Assembly (NCBI GenBank): GCA_900547455.1
Contig: URGV01000003.1
Coordinates: forward strand, 41,323-105,322
DNA length: 64,000 bases
Source of the DNA: an uncultured Oscillospiraceae bacterium
GTDB lineage: Bacteria > Bacillota > Clostridia > Oscillospirales > Ruminococcaceae
Direction of reading: 5' to 3'
Shown piece after piece: positions 34,613 through 46,579 of the stretch; position 1 is the first letter of the stretch, and each line of letters starts with the position of its first letter. The position numbers and the translations under genes are program-made. The notes below the pieces were generated by a model. It saw only the letters and a program-made list of their open reading frames with translations. It did no database searches and had not been told where the DNA came from.

Positions 34613-35560
34613 CTACACCTCGTTGGCAAAACCGACCTGCCCGACGCGAAATTCTTTCCCGTTTAAGTAGGAGAGGATGCCGGCGTCGGTGGTGAAGGCA
34701 AAGCGTAGCTTGTAGGCGTACAGCGCCTGGTAGCTGTGGCCGCTGCCCTTGTTCTGGGCGTTGGTGCCGTATTTGGTGTCCCCCACCAGTGGGTGGCCGT
34801 AAAAGGCCAGGTGGGCGCGGATCTGATGGGTGCGGCCGGTGATGAGGTCCACCTCCAGCAGGCTTACTTTTCCGTTTGTTTTGAGGGTGCGGTAGCGGGT
34901 GATGACCGTCCGGCTGCCGGGAACCTGCTTTTTCAGGATGCGCACCTGGTTTCGCTGGCTGTCCTTGATCAGATAGTCGTGCAGGGTGGCCGCAGGGGGA
35001 TTGGGCACCCCGTGCACCAGGCACAGGTAGAGCTTCTGCAGCTCGCGATCCTTGACCTTCTGGTTTAAGATGCGCAGGGCCTGCGCGTTCTTGGCGGCGA
35101 TGACAATGCCGCCGGTGTTGCGGTCGATGCGGTTGCACAGCGCAGGGACAAAGCTCTGCTCGGCCTGCGGATTGTATTCGCCCTTGTTGTACAGATAGTG
35201 CAGGATGCGGTTGATCAGGGTGTCGGGGGTGTTGTCGTCGTCCTCGTGCACCACAAGGCCCGGCTTTTTGTCCACCAGCAGGATGTTCTCATCCTCATAG
35301 ATGATGGTCAGCTTGTCCGGCACCTTTAAAAAGGCCAGATCCTGCCGGCCTTCGCCGAAAAATTCGTCGTTGATGTACAGCTCCACCAGGTCCCCCTCCA
35401 GCAGGCGGTCCTGCGGCTGACAGCGTTTCTTGTTGAGCTTGATGCGCTTGAGGCGGAAGTATTTGTACAAAAGGGACGGCGGCAGGGCGGGGACGGTCTT
35501 TTCCACAAATTTGCTGACCCGCTGCCCGGCGTCGTTTTGGTTGATGAGGTAGGATTTCAT
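34613..35560 (-). CDS. RluA-family pseudouridine synthase
   Basis: A 315-residue rRNA/tRNA pseudouridine synthase. An S4-like N-terminal domain (SKFVEKTVPALPPSLLYKYFRLKRIKLN) is followed by the catalytic domain with LVDKKPGLVVHEDD and the Asp motif NRIDRNTGGIVIAAK (usual form HRLDRxTSG). Two replacements, His to Asn and Ser to Gly, are within known variation. GRTHQIRAHLAFYGHPLVGDTKYG is present near 235. The start at 35560 follows AAAGG; it reads from its own promoter. Confidence 0.92.
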   Translation of the reverse strand: MKSYLINQNDAGQRVSKFVEKTVPALPPSLLYKYFRLKRIKLNKKRCQPQDRLLEGDLVELYINDEFFGEGRQDLAFLKVPDKLTIIYEDENILLVDKKPGLVVHEDDDNTPDTLINRILHYLYNKGEYNPQAEQSFVPALCNRIDRNTGGIVIAAKNAQALRILNQKVKDRELQKLYLCLVHGVPNPPAATLHDYLIKDSQRNQVRILKKQVPGSRTVITRYRTLKTNGKVSLLEVDLITGRTHQIRAHLAFYGHPLVGDTKYGTNAQNKGSGHSYQALYAYKLRFAFTTDAGILSYLNGKEFRVGQVGFANEV

Positions 35561-35598
35561 AGCAGACACCTTTCGTTGTCACAGTTTTTGGTGATTTG

Positions 35599-35627
35599 AT
35601 TATAGCATACCCGTCCGGTTTTGCAAA
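35599..35627 (-). promoter_or_regulatory. Promoter of the RluA-family gene
   Basis: On the - strand TTTGCA (35622-35627), 17 bases, TATAAT (35599-35604), with TG at the extended -10 position. Confidence 0.8.
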
Positions 35628-35656
35628 GCGGAATCGGCAGAAGGAGGGAGAGCGCT

Positions 35657-36346
35657 ATCGCGCAGGAAAAACAGAATCTTCACGCGGGCCATCGCCAGCG
35701 CCTGAAAAAGCGGTTTGACGCGGTGGGCCTCAAGGGCTTTGAGGAGCACACCCTTCTCGAGCTGCTTTTGTTTTACGCCATTCCTCAGAAGGATACAAAC
35801 GCCCTGGCACACGAGCTGATCCGGCGGTTTGGCAGTCTGGACGGGGTGCTGCAGGCCAGCATGGCGCAGCTGATGCAGGTGAACGGTGTGGGAGAAAATG
35901 CCGCGCGGATGCTCAAGGTGGTTGCCGCAGTCTGCCAGAGCTGCGGCCAGGGTTTGTGGGAAGACAGGCGGCCGGTGCTGGCCTCCACTATCGAGCGTGG
36001 AGAGTACCTGCGCACAAGGCTGTTGGGAAGCGCGCAGGAGCGCCTTCTGCTGCTCAACCTGGATGCAGCCAACACCCTGATCTGCTGCGAGGAGCTGGGC
36101 AGCGGTTCGCTGGCCCAGGTGTCGGTGGGAGCCGGAGAGGTGGCGCAGTTTTGTGTGCGCCGCGGATTTGAACGGGTCATTTTGGCACATAATCATCCCA
36201 GCGGGCTGGACTGCCCCTCCCGGGAGGACGTGGCCATGACCCGAAAACTGCAGGATTTGCTGCAGGATCTTGGAGTGTTCCTGGTGGATCATTTCGTTAT
36301 AACAGACAGAGCCTTTTATTCGATGAAGGACCATGGGCTTTTTTAG
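35657..36346 (+). CDS. radC: RadC-family JAB domain protein, probable ATC start
   Basis: About 229 residues. An N-terminal HhH-type helical domain (VNGVGENAARML near 75) precedes the JAB metal domain with AHNHPSG near 185 and DHFVITDRAFYSM at the end. The family start normally lies just before NLHAGHR. Here AAGGAGGGAG is followed after nine bases by ATC at 35657, with no ATG, GTG or TTG in reach; the only upstream option is a TTG at 35621 with no ribosome binding site. Either a rare ATC start is used or a G-to-C change disrupted the start. Known RadC proteins are of uncertain function despite the name. Confidence 0.85.
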   Translation: MAQEKQNLHAGHRQRLKKRFDAVGLKGFEEHTLLELLLFYAIPQKDTNALAHELIRRFGSLDGVLQASMAQLMQVNGVGENAARMLKVVAAVCQSCGQGLWEDRRPVLASTIERGEYLRTRLLGSAQERLLLLNLDAANTLICCEELGSGSLAQVSVGAGEVAQFCVRRGFERVILAHNHPSGLDCPSREDVAMTRKLQDLLQDLGVFLVDHFVITDRAFYSMKDHGLF

Positions 36347-36371
36347 AGCTTAAGGATAAAAATGCAAAAAA

Positions 36372-36386
36372 CTCCGCTGTGCGGAG
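36372..36386. other. Short hairpin directly before a ribosome binding site
   Basis: CTCCGC / GCGGAG (36372-36377 with 36381-36386) with a TGT loop, then AAAAAGGAGGAG. No T run follows. CTCC in the left arm could also pair with the GGAG of the ribosome binding site. Confidence 0.6.
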
Positions 36387-36404
36387 AAAAAGGAGGAGAA
36401 CTTG

Positions 36405-37286
36405 ATGAAAAAAACAATGGCAATGCTGCTGAGCGCAGCGATGGTGATGTCGATGGGACTGATGGCCAGCGCGGCAACCCAGGACTACAGCGTGCTGGTG
36501 GACGGCGACAAGCTGACCCTGACCAACGGGGAAACCCGGGCGGTTTACCAGCTGGATGAGTCCCGCCTGGTGCTCAGCCAGAGCAGCGAGGGCGGCATCG
36601 CGGTGTCCTTCAGCGTGGAGGATGAGGAAAACAAGAAGGTTACACTGGGCAGCCAGAAGGATGTGACCGTTTCGGGCGACCTGGACCGGCTGAATATCAG
36701 CCAGTCGCTGGATAAAGAGTACAACATCTATCTGGATAAAAATGCCGATGTGCGCGACCTTGTCTCCAACGGCGATGCGCGCATCACCGTGGACGGAGAG
36801 GTCACCCGCGCTTATCTGCGCTCCGGCAGCGCCAGACTAACCGCAAACAGCAGCAGCGATGTCGAGGTAGTCTATGCCGAGAACGCCAACAGCGTCAAGG
36901 GTCTTTTGAACCACCAGGTAAAACCGTATGAAGACGGCCCGGCCATCGACACCGTTTCCGGAAACAGCAGCTCCACAACCAGACGTTACTACCGCTCTTA
37001 CCGCTCCGACCTGGGCGTGTCCGGCGTGTATGACCGCGGCGACCGCATCAGCTTTGAGTGCGACGTGGCAGGCGCTACCGTCCGCTTGAACGGCGAGCGC
37101 ATCGGCACCACCTCCCGCGGCGACAACACCTTCAGAATCGACGAGGATGACCGCGACTGGAACGACCGTCTGACCATCTCCAAGGATGGCTATGACACCG
37201 AGACCATCTATCTGGATGATTACTACGGCCACTACCGTTACTCCCGCTATTCCCGCAGAGGCGGCTTCAACTACTGGAGAGCATAA
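36405..37286 (+). CDS. Secreted protein with a C-terminal PEGA-like domain
   Basis: A 293-residue protein. Residues 1-23 form a signal peptide ([25 protein letters not shown]). The middle has beta-rich repeats of [19 protein letters not shown], suggesting a beta-solenoid, and a Ser/Arg/Tyr-rich linker ([14 protein letters not shown]). The C-terminal [24 protein letters not shown] resembles a PEGA domain, as found in surface proteins. The tail is Tyr/Arg-rich. ATG 36405 follows AGGAGG; a TTG lies just before it. Function unknown; likely cell-surface or periplasm-like location. Confidence 0.8.
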   Translation: MKKTMAMLLSAAMVMSMGLMASAATQDYSVLVDGDKLTLTNGETRAVYQLDESRLVLSQSSEGGIAVSFSVEDEENKKVTLGSQKDVTVSGDLDRLNISQSLDKEYNIYLDKNADVRDLVSNGDARITVDGEVTRAYLRSGSARLTANSSSDVEVVYAENANSVKGLLNHQVKPYEDGPAIDTVSGNSSSTTRRYYRSYRSDLGVSGVYDRGDRISFECDVAGATVRLNGERIGTTSRGDNTFRIDEDDRDWNDRLTISKDGYDTETIYLDDYYGHYRYSRYSRRGGFNYWRA

Positions 37287-37313
37287 GGCTGCCTGACAGG
37301 ACATCAGTTTATG

Positions 37314-37341
37314 CGCACCCCACGAAAGTGGGGTGCGTTTT
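37314..37341 (+). terminator. Terminator after the PEGA-like gene
   Basis: CGCACCCCAC / GTGGGGTGCG (37314-37323 with 37328-37337) with a GAAA loop, then TTTTCTTT. Confidence 0.9.
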
Positions 37342-37393
37342 CTTTGGCTTTTTGGGTAGAAACAGGAAAGAAAGGACAATTTTCAGAAAAGGT

Positions 37394-37422
37394 TTGACTT
37401 CCTGTTTGCGCAGTGCTAAAAT
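37394..37422 (+). promoter_or_regulatory. Sigma-A promoter of uvrB
   Basis: TTGACT at 37394-37399, 17 bases, TAAAAT at 37417-37422, with TG at the extended -10. No LexA-type box (such as GAACNNNNGTTC) was seen. Confidence 0.8.
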
Positions 37423-37462
37423 CAAAGGAGACCAAACAGAGATTCATAAAGGGGGCAACAGG

Positions 37463-39505
37463 ATGCAGGAAGAAAACAGGCCTTTTGAGCTCGTCTCGGA
37501 CTATCAGCCAACCGGCGACCAGCCGCAGGCGATCCACACCCTGGCGCAGGGGGTGCTCAGCGGGGATAAGGAGCAGACGCTGCTCGGCGTCACCGGTTCG
37601 GGCAAAACCTTCACCATGGCAAACATCATCAAGGAGGTCAACCGTCCTACGCTGGTGCTGGCGCACAACAAGACGCTGGCCGCCCAGCTTTGTTCGGAGT
37701 TTAAGGCGTTTTTTCCACACAATGCGGTGGAGTATTTTGTCAGCTACTACGACTACTACCAGCCGGAAGCCTACATCGCAAACACCGACACCTATATCGA
37801 AAAGGACAGCGCCATCAACGACGAGATCGAAAAACTTCGTCACTCGGCCACTTCCGCCCTGTCCGAGCGCAGGGACGTCATCATTGTGGCCAGTGTCTCC
37901 TGCATCTACTCCCTGGGTGACCCAATCGACTACCGCAACATGGTCATCTCGCTGCGCACCGGCATGCGCAAGGAGCGGGACGAGCTGACCAAAAAGCTGG
38001 TGGAGCTGCAGTATGAGCGCAACGACATCAACTTCACCCGCAACAAGTTCCGGGTGCGCGGCGACGTGGTGGAGATTTTCCCCTCCTATTCGGGCGACAC
38101 CGCCGTGCGGGTTGAGTTTTTCGGCGACGAGATCGACCGAATCTCCGAGATCAACACCGTCACAGGGGAGGTCAAGAACGTTGTCTCCCACAAGGCCATC
38201 TATCCGGCGTCCCACTACATTGTGCCGCGGGAGAAGATGCAGCAGGCGCTTGTCGAGATCCGCGAGGAGATGGAGGAGCGGGTGGACTACTTTAAAGCAA
38301 ACGACAAGCTGATCGAGGCGCAGCGCATCATGGAGCGCACCAACTACGACATGGAGATGCTGACCGAAATCGGTTTCTGCAAGGGCATCGAGAACTACTC
38401 CCGCGTGCTCTCCGGCCGCGCGCCCGGCAGCTGTCCCTACACGCTGCTGGACTATTTCCCAAAGGATTTTCTGCTGTTCGTGGACGAGTCGCACGTCACC
38501 CTGCCGCAGGTGCGGGGCATGTACGGCGGCGACCACGCCCGCAAGCAGAGCCTGGTGGATTACGGTTTCCGCCTGCCATCGGCCTTCGATAACCGCCCGC
38601 TGACCTTCGACGAGTTTTACGGCAAGCTCAATCAGGTCATCTTTGTCAGCGCGACGCCGGGACCGTTTGAGCGGGAGAAGAGCAGGCGAATTGTCGAGCA
38701 GGTCATCCGCCCGACCGGCCTGGTCGACCCGGAGATCGACGTGCGCCCGGTGGAGGGGCAGATCGACGACCTGCTCTCCGAGATCAACGCCCGCACCGAG
38801 AAAAACGAGCGGGTGCTGGTGACCACCCTGACCAAAAAGATGGCGGAGGACTTGACCTCCTACTTTGAGAACATGGGCGTGCGGGTGCGGTATATGCACC
38901 ACGACATCGACACCATCGAGCGCATGGAGATCATCCGCGACCTGCGCCTGGGCGAGTTCGACGTACTGGTCGGCATCAACCTGCTGCGCGAGGGCCTGGA
39001 TATCCCGGAGGTGTCGCTGGTGGCGATTCTGGACGCGGACAAGGAGGGCTTTTTGCGCAGCGAGACCTCGCTGGTGCAGACCATCGGCCGCGCCGCCCGA
39101 AACGCCAACGGCAAGGTCATTATGTACGCCGATTCGGTCACCGACTCGATGGAGCGCGCCATCAGTGAGACCTACCGCCGCCGCGAGGTGCAGCTGGCCT
39201 ACAACAAGGAGCACGGCATCGTGCCGCAGACCATCAAGAAGGATGTGCGGGAAATTCTGGAAATTTCCACCAAGGAGCACACCGAAAAGCTGGGCAAAGG
39301 CAAGAAGCGGATGAGCCAGACCGAACTGCGGCTCACCATCGAAAAGCTGACCGCCGAGATGAAGAACGCCGCGCAGATTCTGGAGTTTGAACACGCGGCC
39401 TACCTGCGGGACAAGATCAAGAAGCTCAAGGAGCAGTACAGCGCCAATCCGAATCTTAAAATCATGAAGGACGCCGAGGAGAAGTCTCGCCGCAGGAAGC
39501 GGTAG
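37463..39505 (+). CDS. uvrB: Excinuclease ABC subunit B
   Basis: A 680-residue helicase-like damage-verification subunit. Walker A is [13 protein letters not shown] near 38; the damage-probing beta-hairpin is [21 protein letters not shown] near 96; DEAD-like [10 protein letters not shown] near 337; helicase motif VI is TIGRAARN near 540; the UVR domain closes the protein ([23 protein letters not shown]). ATG 37463 was chosen as it matches the family N-terminus. uvrC and uvrA lie 6 kb before and 2 kb after on the same strand. Confidence 0.97.
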   Translation: MQEENRPFELVSDYQPTGDQPQAIHTLAQGVLSGDKEQTLLGVTGSGKTFTMANIIKEVNRPTLVLAHNKTLAAQLCSEFKAFFPHNAVEYFVSYYDYYQPEAYIANTDTYIEKDSAINDEIEKLRHSATSALSERRDVIIVASVSCIYSLGDPIDYRNMVISLRTGMRKERDELTKKLVELQYERNDINFTRNKFRVRGDVVEIFPSYSGDTAVRVEFFGDEIDRISEINTVTGEVKNVVSHKAIYPASHYIVPREKMQQALVEIREEMEERVDYFKANDKLIEAQRIMERTNYDMEMLTEIGFCKGIENYSRVLSGRAPGSCPYTLLDYFPKDFLLFVDESHVTLPQVRGMYGGDHARKQSLVDYGFRLPSAFDNRPLTFDEFYGKLNQVIFVSATPGPFEREKSRRIVEQVIRPTGLVDPEIDVRPVEGQIDDLLSEINARTEKNERVLVTTLTKKMAEDLTSYFENMGVRVRYMHHDIDTIERMEIIRDLRLGEFDVLVGINLLREGLDIPEVSLVAILDADKEGFLRSETSLVQTIGRAARNANGKVIMYADSVTDSMERAISETYRRREVQLAYNKEHGIVPQTIKKDVREILEISTKEHTEKLGKGKKRMSQTELRLTIEKLTAEMKNAAQILEFEHAAYLRDKIKKLKEQYSANPNLKIMKDAEEKSRRRKR

Positions 39506-39543
39506 CGAGGAAATCTGCCCCGCGCAGAGAAAGGAAAAACAGG

Positions 39544-40086
39544 ATGCTTTTGCAGTTTACAGGTTATGAGCAGCTCGATACGAAGCGGCTGCTGCACCTT
39601 TACAGGGAGGGCACCGAGGTCAACCTGCGCTACTTTTATCCGCAGGCCGCTGCCGACCCCGCTTCTTCCGAGTACCGAGAAGCGCGCCAGAAGGTGGAGC
39701 AGCGGTTTCTGGATTTTTTACAAGATGATTTTTTTGCCGTTCCCGGCAGCCTTTACGCTGTGCTGGAGGAGGACGGCAGCTGGGTGAGTGCCCTGCGGCT
39801 GGCTCCGGTGGAGAGTGGATGGTATCTGGAATCGCTGGAAACCGACCCGGATTTTCGCCGGCGGGGCTGCGCCAAACGGCTGATCCGGCAGGTGATTGCA
39901 AAGCTGGAAGAGGACGGCCCGGTCACCATCTGGGACAGTGTGGTCAAGACCAACGCCGCCTCGCTTGCCACCCACAGCAGCTGCGGCTTTGTTATTGTAC
40001 GCGATGAGGGCTACAGCTACCGTACCGGGGAGACCTACCCGAACGACTGGGGCTTGCGGTACAGGACGCCCTCCGAATCCCGTTAA
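39544..40086 (+). CDS. GNAT-family N-acetyltransferase
   Basis: A 180-residue acetyltransferase. The acetyl-CoA motif is ESLETDPDFRRRGCAKRLIRQVI near 98-120, then SVVKTNAASLATHSSCGF and VRDEGYSYR, the usual C-terminal region. The substrate is unknown. It follows uvrB by 38 bases and precedes a GrpB-type and a nucleotidyltransferase gene. Confidence 0.88.
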   Translation: MLLQFTGYEQLDTKRLLHLYREGTEVNLRYFYPQAAADPASSEYREARQKVEQRFLDFLQDDFFAVPGSLYAVLEEDGSWVSALRLAPVESGWYLESLETDPDFRRRGCAKRLIRQVIAKLEEDGPVTIWDSVVKTNAASLATHSSCGFVIVRDEGYSYRTGETYPNDWGLRYRTPSESR

Positions 40087-40127
40087 GCCGGCAATTTTTT
40101 TTCACCATCAAAAAGGAGGAAACCAAG

Positions 40128-40652
40128 ATGAGTCAACACGTTGTTGTTGTCCCCTACAATCCGCAGTGGCCCGCCCTTTATGAGCAGGAGGCTCAGGCCA
40201 TCGGTCAGATTCTGGGAGAGAATCTGACCACCATCCACCACATCGGTTCCACCTCGGTGCCCGGTCTTGCCGCCAAACCGATTATCGACATCATGCCGGT
40301 GGTGCGGGATCTTGCGCAGGTGGATGCCTGCAGCGCCCAGTTTGAGGCGCTGGGCTACGAGGTGATGGGGGAATTTGGCATCCCCGGCCGCCGCTATTTC
40401 CGCAAGGGCGGTGATGAGCGCACCCACCAGATCCACATCTTTCAGCAGGACAACCGCGCCGACATCGACCGCCACCTGGCGGTGCGCGACTATCTGCGCT
40501 GCCCCCCCGCCGATGCCAAAGCCTACGGCGAGTTAAAGGCACGCCTTGCCGCCGAGCACCCCTATGACATTGAGGCCTATTGCGATGGCAAGGATGCTTT
40601 CGTCCAGGAGCTGGAGCAGAAGGCGCTGGCCTTTTGCAGAGGGCAGCGATAA
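40128..40652 (+). CDS. GrpB family protein
   Basis: A 174-residue protein of the GrpB/UPF0157 family in the nucleotidyltransferase fold superfamily. VVVVPYNPQWPALYEQEAQAI at the start and HHIGSTSVPGLAAKPIIDIMPVV near 42-64 are typical; the GS and D-x-D-like pattern is that of the fold. A dephospho-CoA kinase link has been proposed in some fusions. AAAGGAGG lies eight bases before the ATG. Function unknown. Confidence 0.9.
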   Translation: MSQHVVVVPYNPQWPALYEQEAQAIGQILGENLTTIHHIGSTSVPGLAAKPIIDIMPVVRDLAQVDACSAQFEALGYEVMGEFGIPGRRYFRKGGDERTHQIHIFQQDNRADIDRHLAVRDYLRCPPADAKAYGELKARLAAEHPYDIEAYCDGKDAFVQELEQKALAFCRGQR

Positions 40653-40702
40653 ACAAAGGGAGTCAGGATGTTATAGAAAAAGGAGAGAGGAAGGGAGAAG
40701 AC

Positions 40703-41374
40703 ATGCAAGATTTTGATATGGAAGTCTATCTGCAAAAGCTGCTGGCCGCCTGCCAACAAGCCTTTGGCGCGGACCTGCTCTATATGGGCCTGCAGGGCAG
40801 CTGGCGCCGGGGCGAGGCCACCGAGCACAGCGACATCGATGTGGTGGTCGTTCTGGAAACATTTGGAACCGAGCAGATGCGAACCTACCGCCGGATTTTG
40901 GAGCAGGTAGGTTTTGAGGAAAGAAGCTGCGGATTTATCTGTGGACGCCGCGAGCTGCAAAACTGGAACCGGCTGGAGCTGTGCCAGCTGCAGAACGAGA
41001 CGCAGGATTACTATGGCTCCCTGGCCCCTCTGCTGCCGGTCTACAGCCGGGATGACGTCCGGGTCTATCTGCTGTTTAGCCTGAACGCCTTCTACCACGA
41101 GCTGTGTCACCGGTATATCCACGCATGTCCGGAAGAAAACGAGGCGGCGATGCCGTTTTACGCCAAAACGGTCTTTTACATGCTGCAAAATCTGTACTGG
41201 CTGCGGGATGGTGTCTACTACCAGGACCGCAAGGAACTTGCCGCCCACCTGCGGGGCGAAGATCAGCAGCTTTTTGACATCATGGAGAAAACAAGGCAGG
41301 GGGAGCCGTTCCCTCTGGAGCCAACCTTTGAGGCCCTTTTCATCTGGTGTCAGGGGCTTTTACAAAGATTGTAA
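40703..41374 (+). CDS. Nucleotidyltransferase-domain protein
   Basis: A 223-residue protein. The nucleotidyltransferase motif is QGSWRRGEATEHSDIDVVVV at 31-50, with Gly32-Ser33 and Asp44-x-Asp46 as metal ligands. A helical C-terminal half follows (KTVFYMLQNLYWLRDGVYYQDRKELAAHL), as in the HEPN-like or kanamycin nucleotidyltransferase-type tails. It could adenylylate a small molecule or protein. GGGAGAAGAC precedes the ATG at 40703. Confidence 0.85.
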   Translation: MQDFDMEVYLQKLLAACQQAFGADLLYMGLQGSWRRGEATEHSDIDVVVVLETFGTEQMRTYRRILEQVGFEERSCGFICGRRELQNWNRLELCQLQNETQDYYGSLAPLLPVYSRDDVRVYLLFSLNAFYHELCHRYIHACPEENEAAMPFYAKTVFYMLQNLYWLRDGVYYQDRKELAAHLRGEDQQLFDIMEKTRQGEPFPLEPTFEALFIWCQGLLQRL

Positions 41375-41449
41375 CAGAAGGGCCGCGGCCCTTAGCTGCT
41401 GAGTGAAAGCTCATCCCAAAAACAGATAGACTGCAAAAAGGAGAACTCT

Positions 41450-44275
<2,826 letters not shown>

Positions 44276-44339
44276 TTTTTCTGATCGCATTGCCCCAGAA
44301 AGGGCTTGCAAATTGTGTTTTCTTTGTCAGTTTTGTCCC

Positions 44340-44368
44340 TTTACAATGATATACCCTCTTGGTATAAT
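44340..44368 (+). promoter_or_regulatory. Sigma-A promoter of the flavodiiron gene
   Basis: TTTACA at 44340-44345, 17-base spacer, TATAAT at 44363-44368. Confidence 0.85.
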
Positions 44369-44407
44369 TAAATCAGCAAACAGTGAGAAAAGAAAGGAAG
44401 ATGAACG

Positions 44408-45616
44408 ATGTCCGCTGTAAAACTTACCGATGGGATCTATTCTGTTGGGATTCAGAACCCCAACATGCGTGTTTTTGATATTGTGATGCAGACCGATTCC
44501 GGCACCACCTACAACTCGTACATCGTGCGCGGCAGCGAAAAGACCGCGCTGATCGAGACCTGCCACGAGGGCTTCTTCGAGCAGTATGTGCAGAACATCC
44601 AGGAGGTCTGCGACCCGAAGGAGATCGACTACATCGTGATGAACCACAATGAGCCGGACCACTCCGGCGCGATGGCAAAGCTCCTTGAGCTGATGCCGAA
44701 CGCCAAGCTGGTATCCTCGATTGCGGGCGCAAACTACCTGCGCAACATCACCAACCGCTGCGACCTGGATGTCCACAAGGTTAAGGACGGCGAGGAGATC
44801 GACCTGGGCGGCAAGACCCTGACCTTTATCTCCGCGCCAAACCTGCACTGGCCGGATTCGATGTTCACCTACGTCAAGGAGGACAACGTCCTGTTCACCT
44901 GCGACTTTTTGGGCTGCCACTACTGCGAGCCCTACACCTTCGACTACAACGTCGCTTATCCAAAGGCGTACGATGCGGCGCTCAAGCTCTACTACGGCGC
45001 CATCTTTGGCCCATTTGCTTCCTTTGTCCGCAAGGGTCTGGAGAAGATCAAGGCTCTGCCGCAGCAGCCGGACCTTATCTGCACCAGCCACGGCCCGGTG
45101 CTCACCAAAAACGGCCTGATGGATTCGGTCATCGAGCGGTATGAGGAGTGGTCCGCACCGGTGGAGAACAAGGTTCCGCTGATCCCGGTCTTCTACACCT
45201 CCGCCTACGGCAACACCGCCAAGATCGCCGAGGAGATCCGCGAGGGTATTCTGGAGGCAAAACCGGATGCCGAGTGCGTCACCTACGACATCATCGAGCA
45301 CGACATGGGCGAGCTGCACGCACTGGTCAACCGCTGCAACGCCTTTGCGGTCGGCAGCCCGACCTTAAACCGCGACGCGGTACCGCCGGTATGGAACCTG
45401 CTGGCCGGCATCGACGCGATCAATTCCGGCAAGAAGCCGGTGCTGGTATTCGGCTCCTACGGCTGGACCGGCGAGGCAGTCGCCAACATCCAGGCCCGCC
45501 TGATGGGACTGAAGATGAGCGTCTTTGAGGACGGCTTCAAGGTCAACTTTGTCCCCACCGTCGAGGATCTGGAAGCGGCCAGAGACATGGGCAGACGCTT
45601 TGCACAGAGCTTCTAA
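44408..45616 (+). CDS. fprA: A-type flavodiiron protein (FprA family)
   Basis: A 402-residue soluble oxidoreductase that reduces O2 (to water) and/or NO in anaerobes. The beta-lactamase-like domain has all diiron ligands: His80, Glu82, Asp84, His85 (HNEPDH), His147, Asp166 and His228. The C-terminal flavodoxin domain begins FYTSAYGNTAKIAEEI near 258. There is no extra rubredoxin domain, so an external donor is needed. It has its own promoter and terminator. The next gene encodes another redox flavoprotein. Confidence 0.95.
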   Translation: MSAVKLTDGIYSVGIQNPNMRVFDIVMQTDSGTTYNSYIVRGSEKTALIETCHEGFFEQYVQNIQEVCDPKEIDYIVMNHNEPDHSGAMAKLLELMPNAKLVSSIAGANYLRNITNRCDLDVHKVKDGEEIDLGGKTLTFISAPNLHWPDSMFTYVKEDNVLFTCDFLGCHYCEPYTFDYNVAYPKAYDAALKLYYGAIFGPFASFVRKGLEKIKALPQQPDLICTSHGPVLTKNGLMDSVIERYEEWSAPVENKVPLIPVFYTSAYGNTAKIAEEIREGILEAKPDAECVTYDIIEHDMGELHALVNRCNAFAVGSPTLNRDAVPPVWNLLAGIDAINSGKKPVLVFGSYGWTGEAVANIQARLMGLKMSVFEDGFKVNFVPTVEDLEAARDMGRRFAQSF

Positions 45617-45639
45617 TCACCTCTCAATTTTGTATAGAG

Positions 45640-45670
45640 CGCACGGGAAACATCTTTCCCGTGCGTTTTT
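45640..45670 (+). terminator. Terminator after fprA
   Basis: CGCACGGGAAA / TTTCCCGTGCG (45640-45650 with 45655-45665) with a CATC loop and five T. Confidence 0.92.
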
Positions 45671-45711
45671 CCGTTTTATCGGATGAGAAAAAACCTGGAA
45701 TAAACTCCACC

Positions 45712-45741
45712 TTGTGCGAATAAGCATCTTTGTGCTAAAAT
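45712..45741 (+). promoter_or_regulatory. Probable promoter of the flavoprotein gene
   Basis: TTGTGC at 45712-45717, 18-base spacer, TAAAAT at 45736-45741. Confidence 0.55.
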
Positions 45742-45786
45742 AAGGAAGCAAAGTTTTTTGCATTTTTTCAGAAAGAAGGAATTTCC

Positions 45787-46407
45787 ATGAAGGTACTTTT
45801 GCTCAATGGCAGCCCAAACGCACAGGGCTGCACCTATACTGCCCTGTGCGAGGTGGCGGGAGCGCTCGAAAAAAATGGGATTGAAACCGAAATTGTCCAG
45901 ATCGGTAAAAAGCCGGTTTCCGGCTGCATCGCCTGCCGCGCCTGCGCAAAGCTGGGAAAATGCGTCTTTGATGACGGGGTCAACGAATTTGTCGAGAAGG
46001 CAAAGGAGGCCGACGGCTTTGTCTTTGGCTCTCCGGTCTACTACGCCAACGCCAGCGGACAGGTTCGTTCCTTCCTTGACCGCGCCTTTTACAGCGGCGG
46101 CAAATACTTTACAGGCAAGCCGGGAGCAGCGGTTGTCAGCTGCCGCCGCGCAGGTTCGACCACCGCATGGGATGAGTTGAACAAATACTTCACCATCAAC
46201 TGCATGCCGGTCGTTTCCTCCCAGTACTGGAACATGGTGCACGGCAACACCCCGGAGGAGGTCAAACAGGACCTGGAGGGCCTGCAGATCATGCGCACCC
46301 TGGGCAACAACATGGCCTGGCTGCTCAAGTGCATCGCCGCCGGCAAGGAGCAGGGAATCGACTTCCCGCAGCGTGAACCATTTATCCGAACCAACTTTAT
46401 CCGCTAG
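45787..46407 (+). CDS. NADPH-dependent FMN reductase-fold protein with an iron-sulfur flavoprotein Cys motif
   Basis: A 206-residue flavodoxin-like protein: MKVLLLNGSPNAQGCTYTAL binds FMN phosphate. The motif C-x2-C-x2-C-x5-C (CIACRACAKLGKC, about 50-62) matches the compact [4Fe-4S] motif of iron-sulfur flavoproteins known from methanogens and clostridia. GSPVYYANASGQVRSFLDR is the family's flavin-ring region. A role in electron transfer or oxygen/peroxide handling fits the neighbouring flavodiiron gene, but this is inference. Confidence 0.85.
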   Translation: MKVLLLNGSPNAQGCTYTALCEVAGALEKNGIETEIVQIGKKPVSGCIACRACAKLGKCVFDDGVNEFVEKAKEADGFVFGSPVYYANASGQVRSFLDRAFYSGGKYFTGKPGAAVVSCRRAGSTTAWDELNKYFTINCMPVVSSQYWNMVHGNTPEEVKQDLEGLQIMRTLGNNMAWLLKCIAAGKEQGIDFPQREPFIRTNFIR

Positions 46408-46417
46408 CACACAAGAG

Positions 46418-46461
46418 GGATACAGGAGAAGAAAATGCTCCTGTATCCTTTTTCTTTTTTC
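46418..46461 (+). terminator. Terminator before the AT-rich island
   Basis: GGATACAGGAG / CTCCTGTATCC (46418-46428 with 46438-46448) with a 9-base loop, then T5-C-T6. Confidence 0.92.
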
Positions 46462-46550
46462 CGACAGGATAATGTGTATAAAGGATTCGGCTGCGTTCTG
46501 TTCAAATAGACGAATTTGTAAAAAAAGAACAAAAAGTGACGAAATTGTGG

Positions 46551-46579
46551 TTGACTATTGGAAGAGATTGTGATATTTT
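46551..46579 (+). promoter_or_regulatory. Probable promoter of the protease gene
   Basis: TTGACT at 46551-46556, 17-base spacer, TATTTT at 46574-46579 with TG in the extended position. The -10 lies within the left arm of the nested palindrome. Confidence 0.65.
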
